NCBI GenBank assembly: GCA_028695865.1
Contig: JAQVID010000042.1
Location: 1-11,162, forward strand
Origin: Thermoguttaceae bacterium
Lineage (GTDB): Bacteria > Planctomycetota > Planctomycetia > Pirellulales > Thermoguttaceae
DNA length: 11,162 bases
Reading direction: 5' to 3'
Each line of letters opens with the position of its first letter. The first letter of the stretch is position 1. The translations under genes were made by a program, and so were the position numbers. The notes under the pieces are model-generated. The model had not been told where the DNA came from. It ran no database searches and worked only from the letters and a program-made list of their open reading frames with translations. Positions 9,001-11,162 of this stretch are shown piece by piece.

Positions 9001-10774
9001 TTGGCAGTCTCACGATGCTGAAGGCAACAACTTCAATACAACGACCGGCGAAGAATTGAAAGACTATGGCATATGTGCCCGTCTGTTCAATTGTTCTTCT
9101 GGTGTTTCGATCAATCCGGTTTCGGGAGCGAACAAGGCGGACGAATGGGTTGTGAACACGATTCACAACGGGGATCAGGAGCGTCCCACGTGTACCGTTT
9201 TCTCGGGCGCGTCGATTCGTTTCGTTGTGGCCTGGGTAGGTCCCAATACACTGATTCCGACCACGACCACGGCCACGAATGATACTGCCAGTTCGATTAC
9301 GATCAATGGCGATGATTATGATACGATTCCCGGTTTCTATCAGGTCTTCCTGAAATACTATCCGTTTACAAAATTCGGAATGAGTACTTATACAGATAAG
9401 TCGATCAGCGAGGTAACGACCAAGGCACTTGCTCAAGTTTACTCAATGGGTAACGACAGTACGACAACTTCCAAAGAACACGGGTACTACAATCCGAGCA
9501 GTACGCGTTCGACGGTAACGGTATCGGCTTCGACCCCATCGGGTGGAGGCGAAGAAGCCAGTTCCAATTTCGTGCTGTCAGGCACTACGGGTAATGATCG
9601 CCTTGTTGTGACGAGTTCGGCTACAGGTTTATCGATAACGCTCAACGGCCAGAAGGTTTCGCTTGCTTCGGGTGTCAAGACCATTCAGTTCAGTGGTATG
9701 GGCGGCAGCGATACGATTGTGGTGAACGGCTCTTCGGCCAACGAGAGTATTGTGGTAAACGGCATGGGTTCGTCCGTAAAATACAGTCTGTACAGTAGTG
9801 GTAATGGTGTCCTGATGAGCTTGAGTGCCAGTGGCATTCAGGCGGTTGAATTGGCTTCCGGCGGTGGCAGTGACAGCCTTTCGGTGATAACATCCAAAGG
9901 CAAAAACGATGTGACGTTCGCGCCAAACGCAATTTCGATTGCTTCGAGTGACGGTTTCAGTCTGTCGGCGGTGAACTTTAAGGAAGCAGTTGTATCGAGT
10001 CTCGTGGGAACGGACGTTGCATATATCAAGGGATCAGACGACGACGAAGAATTGTATCTTGCCAACGGCAGCGGCAATTTCGTCAGTGGTGATTGCAATT
10101 ATCAGTTCAGTGGTTTTGCTTCGGTCGAGGCAAATGGCGGCGGTGGTTACGACTTTGTTCAGGCGAACGGCGTTCGCTATTTCAATTCGATTCCGTTGTA
10201 TATTATTGTCAATACTGATACTTCGACTCAAATATTGAGTGATTTTGATTATGTTACCGTGAATGGAAGTGGTGACGCGGTTGGGCAAATACGCGGTTCG
10301 AAAGGCAGTGATGCTCTGGTTGCCGGTCAGACATCCGGGCGTTTTACTTATTCGATGGGTAACGTCGTTGAGTTCAATTATGTCACCGCTTTGACGATTG
10401 ACAGTAACGGTGGAGCGGATTCCGCATTCCTTTACTCAGGAGGAAAGCAAAAATCGGTTTTCGTCGGCCAGGAAAAAACCGCGACCATGACACAAGGGGT
10501 GTATTCCAAGACTCTCAATGGTTTTAGTCGTGTGGTTGTACAAGGTTCGTCCGCGTCTTACGATGTTGCTACGTTGTATGACACGTCCTTGAGTGATACT
10601 TTAACGGCAGATGGAACATCCGCAACGTTGACCTCGGGTACGAACGACCTGTATACCCTCTTGGCTTTCAATCAGGTTACGGTTAAAAAAGGCAAGAACA
10701 AAGGAAACGATGCCCTCAATATTTCCGATGCAATCGATTTCGTTCTCGAAAAGAGTGAGTGGGAAAAGGTTTGA
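11..10774 (+). CDS. Giant planctomycete-type extracellular mosaic protein with embedded S1A serine protease
   Basis: One open frame of 3587 residues with no internal stop or frameshift. It is predicted to be exported and to act outside the cytoplasm or on the cell surface; its biological role is unknown. Order of parts by residue: basic N-terminus and LEDRNLLS motif (30-48); beta repeats R1-R6 with inserts (67-807); mostly helical block (864-965); beta module (987-1068); R7 (1146-1196); Ig-like 1 (1201-1357); R8-R11 (1422-1791); trypsin-fold protease (1834-2080); R12-R14 (2084-2339); Ig-like 2 (2343-2617); acidic and Thr/Ser linker; R15-R20 (2734-3116); linker; C-terminal GGSD-type repeats (3186-3587). 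Cysteines are few (about 20). The ATG at 11 is the first in the window and puts the export motif at residues 41-48, as expected for the family. The frame is open through bases 2-10, so a start further upstream cannot be excluded, and no ribosome binding site can be judged. I see no dockerin, LPXTG or transmembrane anchor at the C-terminus. Confidence 0.97.
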   Translation: MKKWLNNATNAVRECLQREGSTHRNRNSGKLKRRHLVIDPLEDRNLLSLSVATADDVLVNTDWQDIRGDISMATNEAGDVIVAWTAADPVYDPASIESGNIKQIDEDLNVYARYLTDEVQRIVLSDELTPSGTTGTGGTFQLIYNSAEVQRITFTSATSPSGYDSLLYGTVNIGLWIDNELTWGYESGAVDEGYYFTFAEGLSPSDNAANLQTYLRTNSRFLGRYSEVEVTAVSAREYDITFNGARYSGKNLQELQIKDCNFASGYLGGAISSTVAEPTTISGYSSTKTTNIGIIVSSDPWVTATRIQDAFNQTLTYTVFSPVTRAWSFDEGTHRYAYEWGTNSTFVDYGYNGVSTSMKAVEVTVLPVTVYNEVTQKYELSKTQFDITFTGNSGLQDQQLLAISSMIAPNSSTNLVASPTSQTAFSVTTLKENSPVFRVNSPEPATFALNADGTKRLDDEGDPIVLDSGKLDQSKPVVTMDNDGEFTIVWQSEVKDITQTKNTSDIYARRFSVQGKASKFLYDEKVGFYVDGGILDLSQSSTYTPQANLDPYQLNVTSVAQAQGVRPLAEEFLVNVTTNGAQTDPSISSDLDGNFVVTWTTDAQWNSYFAGIYARWFDKTGLAITGEVAVTQQQASSGTPYYGPSYVSMSPEGYAVVLYSYASGSTFDTSLYKSVYGVVKSTEDAVANNFVSRQLIANGGYNGSVDFDSNGRYVIAYSQKEAATANLQAIEYVNTYAVGYQISIDSNLSYNETIYLPTFAVNSDGNANKYYITGGSDNASLVKLDQGNPSVGVDADGDIFISYQGFGMDVSFVQVESADNIIDGFVFEDMGAYQVMNLIFANDLCYFNRAVKYEGTQKIAYEGKNDDLLGTDEKLRELREAKYTNYDDPSLYTEGILYQALSYACDDKRNGVDTDTFTRAVVVGAAKAGATSEQQARVVAIVDYFMSKLKGASNDALFTTFNNEGDKDSGCPSGVVNNYRDGSNARFYIYLPRTGREDESITINLVREDRFSMYTNVTQVSVTVDVPLNNDNVLDANGITNLRKALQTAFNDVAGFSDYSFYVQNVTNLIGDWVGTSYEIPNLYASVQSGYVVYEVVCQSDAHDTPYYLRVGAEYSRINYKDTVSEQEVSAYGFYQQQYGSSGTKEINTKTAMTNSGDVVVGWQQYSTSTAGYYDTAVNIGHPISTKTSQIFLRSFKESTDNAGPIVTQVALPDGTRVEEGQTVTSTVKNLVVSFDENLMTKVCGYNSAHSVDNLANWVLLCDGVETANAIESISFGMSASRSLALDSVNPAVNEGTLALGSNKWEAVITFKDGYELTTGNYTLIAKCNIQDVAGNALYAQGLNFPATDYEINFSIISLNTPLAFDTEDSPFTSHYVPEIVVSDPDGDSAESEILTNPSVIDNITRRDVLDEESSIFETPGNPNSVASDANGNFVVVWTSCIDQSVITDELAQDTGVWVKIYRQEYVMDANGKRTYVTDVIKEFRIADTEAYKDESGTWHFASQASVALNDKGDFVVVWDQYNEDSESREVYARRYSLMGKELGINGGTGNFMVNISDEKDQQNASVAMDADGDFVIVWESFGQDYDAQDTWGIYGRRFTNDGYSFGITDTQQTLTIGGTVVTGTYYMKLKYTYEINGVEYTSSTDFIPIAVETARNAAEIKAALLKLKDKDGNILFEQGDLTVTALASNQILIGFTGQYANRPIDLLTATAYKTAGTGVDPVRTTSVTVNINQTTAGSQGSEFLINDTVENHQRYPSIAMDSSGNFIVSWTAWGSADDASYETNIYAKRYVGNSYLQNTSTYSVYSSVSGGSTGTPYVIDSSEETLNKNAGDSSFTGVCNITVGNGKESWSGTGTLLSTGLHILTAAHVVYDSTKLAAVSPQSIIVTFEYSGALYTYEAEEVYVHADYNGKPEYSPDIAIIQLTKQVASNIERYDVYRNSDEIGKTFTVVGYGYYGLGNDEDTSTRKSGMKHWGQNQFELIGNQYDPTFISAQLVFDFDDGTVANDTIGNNYGWRNLGLGANESGTAQGDSGGPSFINNKIAGITSWGYTASDYGSVYGDCDFAVRVSSYVEWIDAILDGGIGSEFLVNANDGTVGSRYFADNESGYQIWSSVAVDDSGNFVVTWTSYNQDGHGDAMTGATRNGLGGIYARRYHGSEESGDNVFLVNNFTEKDQIASQISMDREGDFVIVWESFKDRENQASDIPDSFGIYAKRYVNTDDYFQARVNAYTQANAATAWTSDAFPTLPAGIASLTIKTIGVVGVDGEYGSEFCVENVYLDEEKQRTNSVNQSLAGDQLAGSVSLNANGDMVFVWTNLGVRTVNTQGQVTQGSEVYCRTVTLADDDAPPTVTRVDADFYNVTVLDDDDDNDTNNVSVWAKSETSLFNGYDFGDGEAPTEIHFTFSEVMFSEKLAAAIKNVNKTIVRSATETEREYQARYAAAVLEVLNQLYQKEGSQGKSILDISNWSLLLNGSEVFAALYVGLDYQYEEVDLTTGVYNEDSVGTYVLTIGFYEVDDDGNPVQRTKTVTDENGNITQEKVYEVETDAYGNVILDANGNPVYKLDSAGQKIPVIQSSLSPGSYVLTLKDNVTDLFGNKLDGDYDGTAGGSFNIRFTVAGSTGTVVDPDDPDAPTGDDAGDGVLGSNLTVGHNDPDSVSWIDPDTGLQHFIIVVTTERLIEDGEDLASSYKLVTNPAGTTSTGTGTTTSSTTKYALVTDIVMREYVEDATGTIVAAGSEVVVSGASGSQYEPSIAATSVGNYVIAWNGSGDSASNGVYANFYMDGQVYTKFVSSPGMSCTKVKVEISGETVMIAWVQGSTDVTSRGDKVMARLYDIKGTALTNEFVFIDERSNSVEAFDLSADRAGNQGVFGVSWNVLYPDNQTNPSDIFVRTYYITDLISASYATKRNAYTVNKRVNSIEDGQQNDSQITMDNSGNMYVVWTSSTNNDIDVYARAYYLNGSSRLFNGSTTDTMINTVTPHKQWHPDIAVSPDGGRVLITWQSHDAEGNNFNTTTGEELKDYGICARLFNCSSGVSINPVSGANKADEWVVNTIHNGDQERPTCTVFSGASIRFVVAWVGPNTLIPTTTTATNDTASSITINGDDYDTIPGFYQVFLKYYPFTKFGMSTYTDKSISEVTTKALAQVYSMGNDSTTTSKEHGYYNPSSTRSTVTVSASTPSGGGEEASSNFVLSGTTGNDRLVVTSSATGLSITLNGQKVSLASGVKTIQFSGMGGSDTIVVNGSSANESIVVNGMGSSVKYSLYSSGNGVLMSLSASGIQAVELASGGGSDSLSVITSKGKNDVTFAPNAISIASSDGFSLSAVNFKEAVVSSLVGTDVAYIKGSDDDEELYLANGSGNFVSGDCNYQFSGFASVEANGGGGYDFVQANGVRYFNSIPLYIIVNTDTSTQILSDFDYVTVNGSGDAVGQIRGSKGSDALVAGQTSGRFTYSMGNVVEFNYVTALTIDSNGGADSAFLYSGGKQKSVFVGQEKTATMTQGVYSKTLNGFSRVVVQGSSASYDVATLYDTSLSDTLTADGTSATLTSGTNDLYTLLAFNQVTVKKGKNKGNDALNISDAIDFVLEKSEWEKV
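98..154 (+). other. N-terminal planctomycete export-type motif (LEDRNLLS)
   Basis: Residues 30-48 read KLKRRHLVIDPLEDRNLLS: a basic patch followed by LEDRxLLS. This pattern recurs at the N-termini of giant planctomycete exoproteins (the 'Planctomycete extracellular' family motif) and is taken as a mark of export. What is seen is the motif and the lack of a conventional long hydrophobic signal-peptide core before it; residues 1-29 are polar and basic. The export route is inferred from family knowledge, and the cleavage site is unknown. Confidence 0.8.
422..790 (+). other. Insert domain (a): planctomycete TFxLxxN...ITFNG module
   Basis: Residues 138-260. It starts GGTFQLIYN, continues through QRITFTS and a predicted helix with NAANLQTYLR, and ends SEVEVTAV ... 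YDITFNGARYSGKNLQEL. This matches a module I recall from planctomycete and other giant proteins: 'TFTLTFNG..T..I.. - A..VQ.AL - V.VT - V.FTG.LAG...L'. No enzymatic residues are evident, so a structural or adhesive role is likely. It lies directly after the YARYL strand of R1. Confidence 0.6.
869..1231 (+). other. Insert domain (b): second, degenerate copy of the TFxL...ITFTG module
   Basis: Residues 287-407. NIGIIVSSD is followed by a predicted helix (ATRIQDAFNQTL), a strand-rich central section, AVEVTVLPV and FDITFTGNSGLQDQQLLAIS. The order helix, V-x-V-T strand, ITFTG strand and LQ..QLL ending repeats insert (a), so (a) and (b) are probably a tandem pair. The N-terminal half is poorly conserved and the middle carries extra aromatic residues. 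Confidence 0.5.
2600..2905 (+). other. Unassigned, mostly helical block inside the beta protein
   Basis: Residues about 864-965. Unlike the rest of this beta-rich protein, this block is rich in Glu, Lys, Arg, Ala and Leu and looks helical: DEKLRELREAKY, then LYTEGILYQALSYACDD, then TFTRAVVVGAAKAG, then EQQARVVAIVDYFMSKLKG. I recognise no family and see no catalytic signature. A Cys in SYACDD and another in SGCPSG just after it might pair. It follows R6 after a linker (2432-2599) that contains NDLCYF. Confidence 0.5.
2969..3214 (+). other. Insert domain (c): possible TFxL-type module remnant
   Basis: Residues 987-1068. FYIYLPRTGREDESITINLV resembles the first hairpin of the TFxL module. It is followed by TNVTQVSVTVDVPLNN, a predicted helix GITNLRKALQTAFNDV and a final strand SFYVQNVTN. 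The helix with its KALQTAF motif parallels 'A..IQ.AL' in the other copies. The typical ITFTG strand is missing or replaced, so the assignment is tentative. The stretch from 3215 to 3445 is beta-rich (YVVYEVVCQS, YYLRVGAEYS) and unassigned. Confidence 0.4.
3446..3598 (+). repeat. Isolated beta repeat R7
   Basis: Residues 1146-1196. It has KTAMTNSGDVVVGWQQYS and ends SQIFLRSF, matching the PSVAMDxxGDFVVVW and GIYARRY strands of the array. It bridges the helical and beta insert region and Ig-like domain 1. The first EFLVN strand is not clear. Confidence 0.65.
3611..4081 (+). other. Bacterial Ig-like domain 1 (Big_5 / SbsC-like)
   Basis: Residues 1201-1357. The hallmarks of this Ig-like class are present in order: AGPIVTQVALPDG at the start, LVVSFDENL (usually 'F.F.E.m'), DNLANWVLLCDG, and near the end GYELTTGNYTLIA followed by IQDVAGNALY. 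The usual role is as a spacer or adhesive domain in surface proteins. Three cysteines (KVCGYN, LLCDG, AKCNI) are unusual for such a domain. It ends in EINFSI, and a loosely structured stretch (4082-4273) that includes VSDPDGDSAES leads into R8. Confidence 0.65.
4274..5383 (+). repeat. Beta-repeat array B (units R8-R11)
   Basis: R8 4274-4399 (SVASDANGNFVVVWTS, ending WVKIYR). R9 4454-4618 (KEFRIAD, SVALNDKGDFVVVWDQ, VYARRYS). R10 4658-4807 (NFMVN, SVAMDADGDFVIVWES, GIYGRRF). R11 5231-5383 (GSEFLIN, PSIAMDSSGNFIVSW, IYAKRY). These are the best-preserved copies and define the consensus. R9 and R10 are nearly contiguous, while R10 and R11 are split by a TFxL-type insert at 4829-5218. R11 is followed at once by the linker to the protease. 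R10 and R13 share almost the same core at protein and DNA level (gattttgt ... gggaaagctt). Confidence 0.85.
4829..5218 (+). other. Insert domain (d): TFxL...IGFTG module between R10 and R11
   Basis: Residues 1607-1736. GTYYMKLKYTYEINGVEY gives the first hairpin, then a predicted helix AAEIKAALLKLKD, the strand LTVTALASN, then QILIGFTGQYANRPIDLL. This is the clearest copy of the module seen at (a) and (b). It interrupts the array after the GIYGRRF strand and before GSEFLIN. A structural role is likely; no active-site residues are seen. Confidence 0.6.
5384..5509 (+). other. Ser/Thr/Tyr-rich linker before the protease
   Basis: Residues 1792-1833, rich in Ser, Thr, Tyr, Gly and Asn (for example YSVYSSVSGGSTGTPYV). 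It is probably a flexible tether, or possibly a propeptide-like segment, connecting the last strand of R11 to the first strand of the protease. Confidence 0.5.
5510..6250 (+). other. Embedded trypsin/chymotrypsin-fold serine protease domain (S1A-like)
   Basis: Residues about 1834-2080, close to the usual 220-250 residue size of S1 domains. All three catalytic motifs are intact: TAAHV with His1869, DIAIIQL with Asp1918, GDSGGP with Ser2032. Further S1A marks are GTGTLLSTGLHILTAAH (usual G-G-T-L-I ... V-L-T-A-A-H), the SWG strand at Ser2047-Trp2048-Gly2049, and the C-terminal helix lead-in VRVSSYVEWI (2066-2075), like 'tRVs.Y..WI'. Six residues before the catalytic Ser is Gly2026, next to Ser2025, not the Asp of trypsin, so Arg/Lys specificity is not indicated. 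Only two cysteines are present (1840 and 2062), near the two ends, and could form one disulfide. It hydrolyses peptide bonds by family knowledge; its substrate is unknown. Activation may differ from trypsin because no IVGG-type new N-terminus is visible. Confidence 0.92.
6260..7027 (+). repeat. Beta-repeat units R12-R14 after the protease
   Basis: R12 6260-6472 (GSEFLVN, SVAVDDSGNFVVTWTS, GIYARRY). R13 6491-6658 (DNVFLVN, QISMDREGDFVIVWES, GIYAKRY). R14 6815-7027 (GSEFCVE, SVSLNANGDMVFVWTN, EVYCRTV). The array resumes within four residues of the protease end with a perfect GSEFLVN strand. R12 carries a longer loop (NQDGHGDAMTGATRNGLG). R14 has a cysteine in its first strand and another in its last strand, which could cross-link the unit. 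A short Thr/Ala-rich insert (6659-6814, ending in a VGVDGEY turn) separates R13 and R14. Confidence 0.85.
7037..7861 (+). other. Bacterial Ig-like domain 2 with two internal insertions
   Basis: Residues 2343-2617. It has the same signature order as Ig-like domain 1: APPTVTRVDADF, EIHFTFSEVM, ISNWSLLLNG, then SPGSYVLTLKDNVTDLFGNKL and NIRFTVAG. It is much longer (275 against 157 residues) because of an acidic loop DDDDDND (7100-7120), a predicted helical insert (7235-7387, with AAAIKNVNKTI and ARYAAAVLEVLNQLYQK) and a run of DxxGN turns (7553-7723). Its role is probably as a spacer; the acidic loop could bind Ca2+. Confidence 0.6.
7553..7723 (+). repeat. Short DxxGN tandem turn motif
   Basis: Residues 2515-2571 hold five consecutive D-x-x-G-(N/Q) turns: DDDGNPV, DENGNIT, DAYGNVI, DANGNPVYK and DSAGQKIPV, spaced roughly 9 to 15 residues apart with charged or Tyr/Val strands between. 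The look is of beta hairpins like those in RHS/YD repeats, but the tract is too short to call RHS. Similar single motifs occur at about 1358-1420 (NADGTKRL, DDEGDPIVLD) and 4411-4453 (DANGKRTYV). Confidence 0.55.
7862..8209 (+). other. Acidic Pro/Asp linker and Thr/Ser-rich segment
   Basis: Residues 2618-2733. It begins with an acidic, Pro-containing tract (VVDPDDPDAPTGDDAGDG, 7877-7930), then a beta-like stretch (SWIDPDTGLQHFIIVVTTE), then a Thr/Ser/Gly run (NPAGTTSTGTGTTTSSTT, about 8090-8137) flanked by strands. It joins Ig-like domain 2 to array C. The Thr/Ser run is a candidate flexible or glycosylated linker (inference). Confidence 0.55.
8210..9358 (+). repeat. Beta-repeat array C (units R15-R20)
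   Basis: Six further copies, mostly contiguous and more divergent: R15 8210-8347 (GSEVVVS, PSIAATSVGNYVIAW, GVYANFY); R16 8360-8503 (VEISGETVMIAW, KVMARLY); R17 8528-8686 (NEFVF, GVFGVSW, DIFVRTYY); R18 8732-8872 (QITMDNSGNMYVVW, DVYARAY); R19 8915-9088 (DIAVSPDGGRVLITW, GICARLF); R20 9140-9358 (DEWVVN, IRFVVAW, QVFLKYY). Without large inserts they show the native spacing of the repeat, about 48-75 residues. Six near-contiguous units would be enough for a closed propeller, but this is not proven. Confidence 0.8.
9359..9565 (+). other. Thr/Ser-rich linker before the C-terminal domain
   Basis: Residues 3117-3185, dominated by Ser, Thr, Tyr and Lys, ending with SASTPSGGGEEASS. It is probably a flexible joint between array C and the C-terminal repeat domain. 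Confidence 0.55.
9566..10771 (+). repeat. C-terminal planctomycete GGSD / LYDTS-type beta repeats
   Basis: Residues 3186-3587. Gly-rich turns ending in Asp recur at intervals of 36-54 residues: TTGND (Asp codon 9596), GMGGSD (9710), GGGSD (9872), GTD (10013), GGGGYD (10151), KGSD (10310), GGAD (10418), SYD (10562), NKGND (10709). Between them lie short hydrophobic strands (DTIVVNG, IQAVELASGG, FASVEANGG). The last unit reads DVATLYDTSLSDTLTADGTSATLTSG in order, with LLAFNQVTVKK after it, matching a repeat I recall at the C-termini of planctomycete exoproteins ('DxAxLYDSxGNDTFxAxPxxAxLxGxG ... GFDxV'). It is probably a beta-helix or stacked-sheet domain. The repeats do not have the nonapeptide spacing of true RTX. 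Confidence 0.72.
10763..10769 (+). promoter_or_regulatory. Weak ribosome binding site for the NUDIX-like gene
   Basis: GAAAAGG lies 10 bases before the ATG at 10780, inside the last codons of the giant gene. It is a modest purine-rich match to the Shine-Dalgarno core, but it supports this ATG as the start and suggests translation linked to the upstream gene. Confidence 0.4.
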
Positions 10775-10779
10775 ACCAT

Positions 10780-11162
10780 ATGACTCCTGAAGAAAACGTT
10801 TTGGTTGTACCGACAGGCCTGTTTCATTCCTTGGGACATTTCCAGGGGTTTTGCACGCAGGTTGAGCGATATCGTGATTCGTTGTTGTCCGGTGCGAATG
10901 TGCGCTTTGAGCGTCGGTCTCTTATGGAGAAAAATCCGGCGTACAAGCAACTGATTCCGTATATGATCTTTTGTTGGACAAACGACGTGGGAATAACGCA
11001 TATCTTTTCCTATGTACGTGGAAAAGGCATGGGTGAGGCCCGTTTGCACAGTAAGCGAAGTATCGGGGTCGGTGGTCATATTAACGACACCGATTTGCGT
11101 TCTTCGCAGGCGTTGCACGATCCGGCCCGGGATTTGTATCATGAAGGAATGAATCGCGAACG
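10780..11162 (+). CDS. NUDIX-like hydrolase-type protein, 3' truncated by the window edge
   Basis: 127 complete codons from ATG 10780, with no stop before the window ends. The translation begins MTPEENVLVVPTGLFHSLGH and continues with KQLIPYMIFCW, THIFSYVRGKGMGEARLHSK, then RSIGVGGHIND and, at the edge, HEGMNRE. The RSIGVGGHI segment and the downstream EGMxRE resemble a NUDIX-superfamily protein I recall in planctomycetes, often annotated as phosphoesterase; VGGHI is the strand before the Nudix helix, and the final RE may be the start of the REUxEE part of the Nudix box. The catalytic glutamates are beyond the window, so activity and substrate cannot be judged. There is no signal sequence, so it is probably cytoplasmic. 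It starts 5 bases after the giant gene's stop on the same strand, which suggests co-transcription. Confidence 0.82.
   Translation, partial: MTPEENVLVVPTGLFHSLGHFQGFCTQVERYRDSLLSGANVRFERRSLMEKNPAYKQLIPYMIFCWTNDVGITHIFSYVRGKGMGEARLHSKRSIGVGGHINDTDLRSSQALHDPARDLYHEGMNRE

Noticed and set aside
9566..10771. C-terminal Gly/Asp repeats as RTX (haemolysin-type) Ca2+-binding repeats and a type I secretion signal
   Set aside because: The GGSD-like turns recur every 36-54 residues, not every nine, and the GGxGxDxUx nonapeptide is absent. The pattern fits planctomycete C-terminal repeats better.
10600..10774. Dockerin or cell-wall sorting signal at the C-terminus
   Set aside because: There are no paired dockerin Ca2+-binding loops, no LPXTG-type motif, no hydrophobic tail and no charged tail. 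The protein ends in the last repeat unit followed by EKSEWEKV.
10775..10779. Terminator or promoter between the two genes
   Set aside because: The gap is five bases. I see no hairpin with a T-run around the stop codon and no convincing promoter boxes just upstream.
10672..11142. Minus-strand open frame of 156 codons over the end of the giant gene and the next gene
   Set aside because: The plus strand here encodes the end of the C-terminal repeats and a recognisable NUDIX-like protein (RSIGVGGHI). The minus-strand product has no recognisable family.

Overview
The window looks like planctomycete DNA. Three things point there: an N-terminal LEDRNLLS motif behind a basic stretch on a giant surface-type protein, a C-terminal tract of GGSD / LYDTS..DTLTA repeats typical of giant planctomycete exoproteins, and a downstream NUDIX-type gene whose N-terminal half resembles one I recall from planctomycete genomes. 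These family assignments are from memory of sequence patterns, not from a search. Base composition is moderate (not measured), and I cannot name a genus.

Layout: almost the whole window is one uninterrupted plus-strand gene (11-10774, 3587 residues, very roughly 385 kDa). A second plus-strand gene starts 5 bases after its stop (10780) and runs off the right edge. There is no intergenic stretch of note, no RNA gene, no CRISPR array and no insertion sequence.

The giant protein is a mosaic. In order it has: an export motif (residues about 30-48); about 20 divergent copies of a 45-75-residue beta repeat with the consensus EFLVN ... PSVAMDxDGDFVVVWxS ... GIYARRY; several other domains spliced between these copies; and a C-terminal beta-rich repeat tract (3186-3587). 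The spliced domains are planctomycete-type 'TFxLxxN...ITFTG' modules, a mostly helical block, two bacterial Ig-like domains and a complete chymotrypsin-fold (S1A) serine protease with His1869, Asp1918 and Ser2032. Several of these inserts, including the protease, sit at the same point of the repeat: after the GIYARRY strand and before the next EFLVN strand.

The most interesting reading is a secreted or surface scaffold that displays a protease as a loop-out from a repetitive beta array. The protease is flanked by two similar super-units (R9-R10-insert-R11 and R12-R13-insert-R14). The downstream partial gene encodes a predicted cytoplasmic NUDIX-like protein. The short gap suggests co-transcription, but no functional link is visible.
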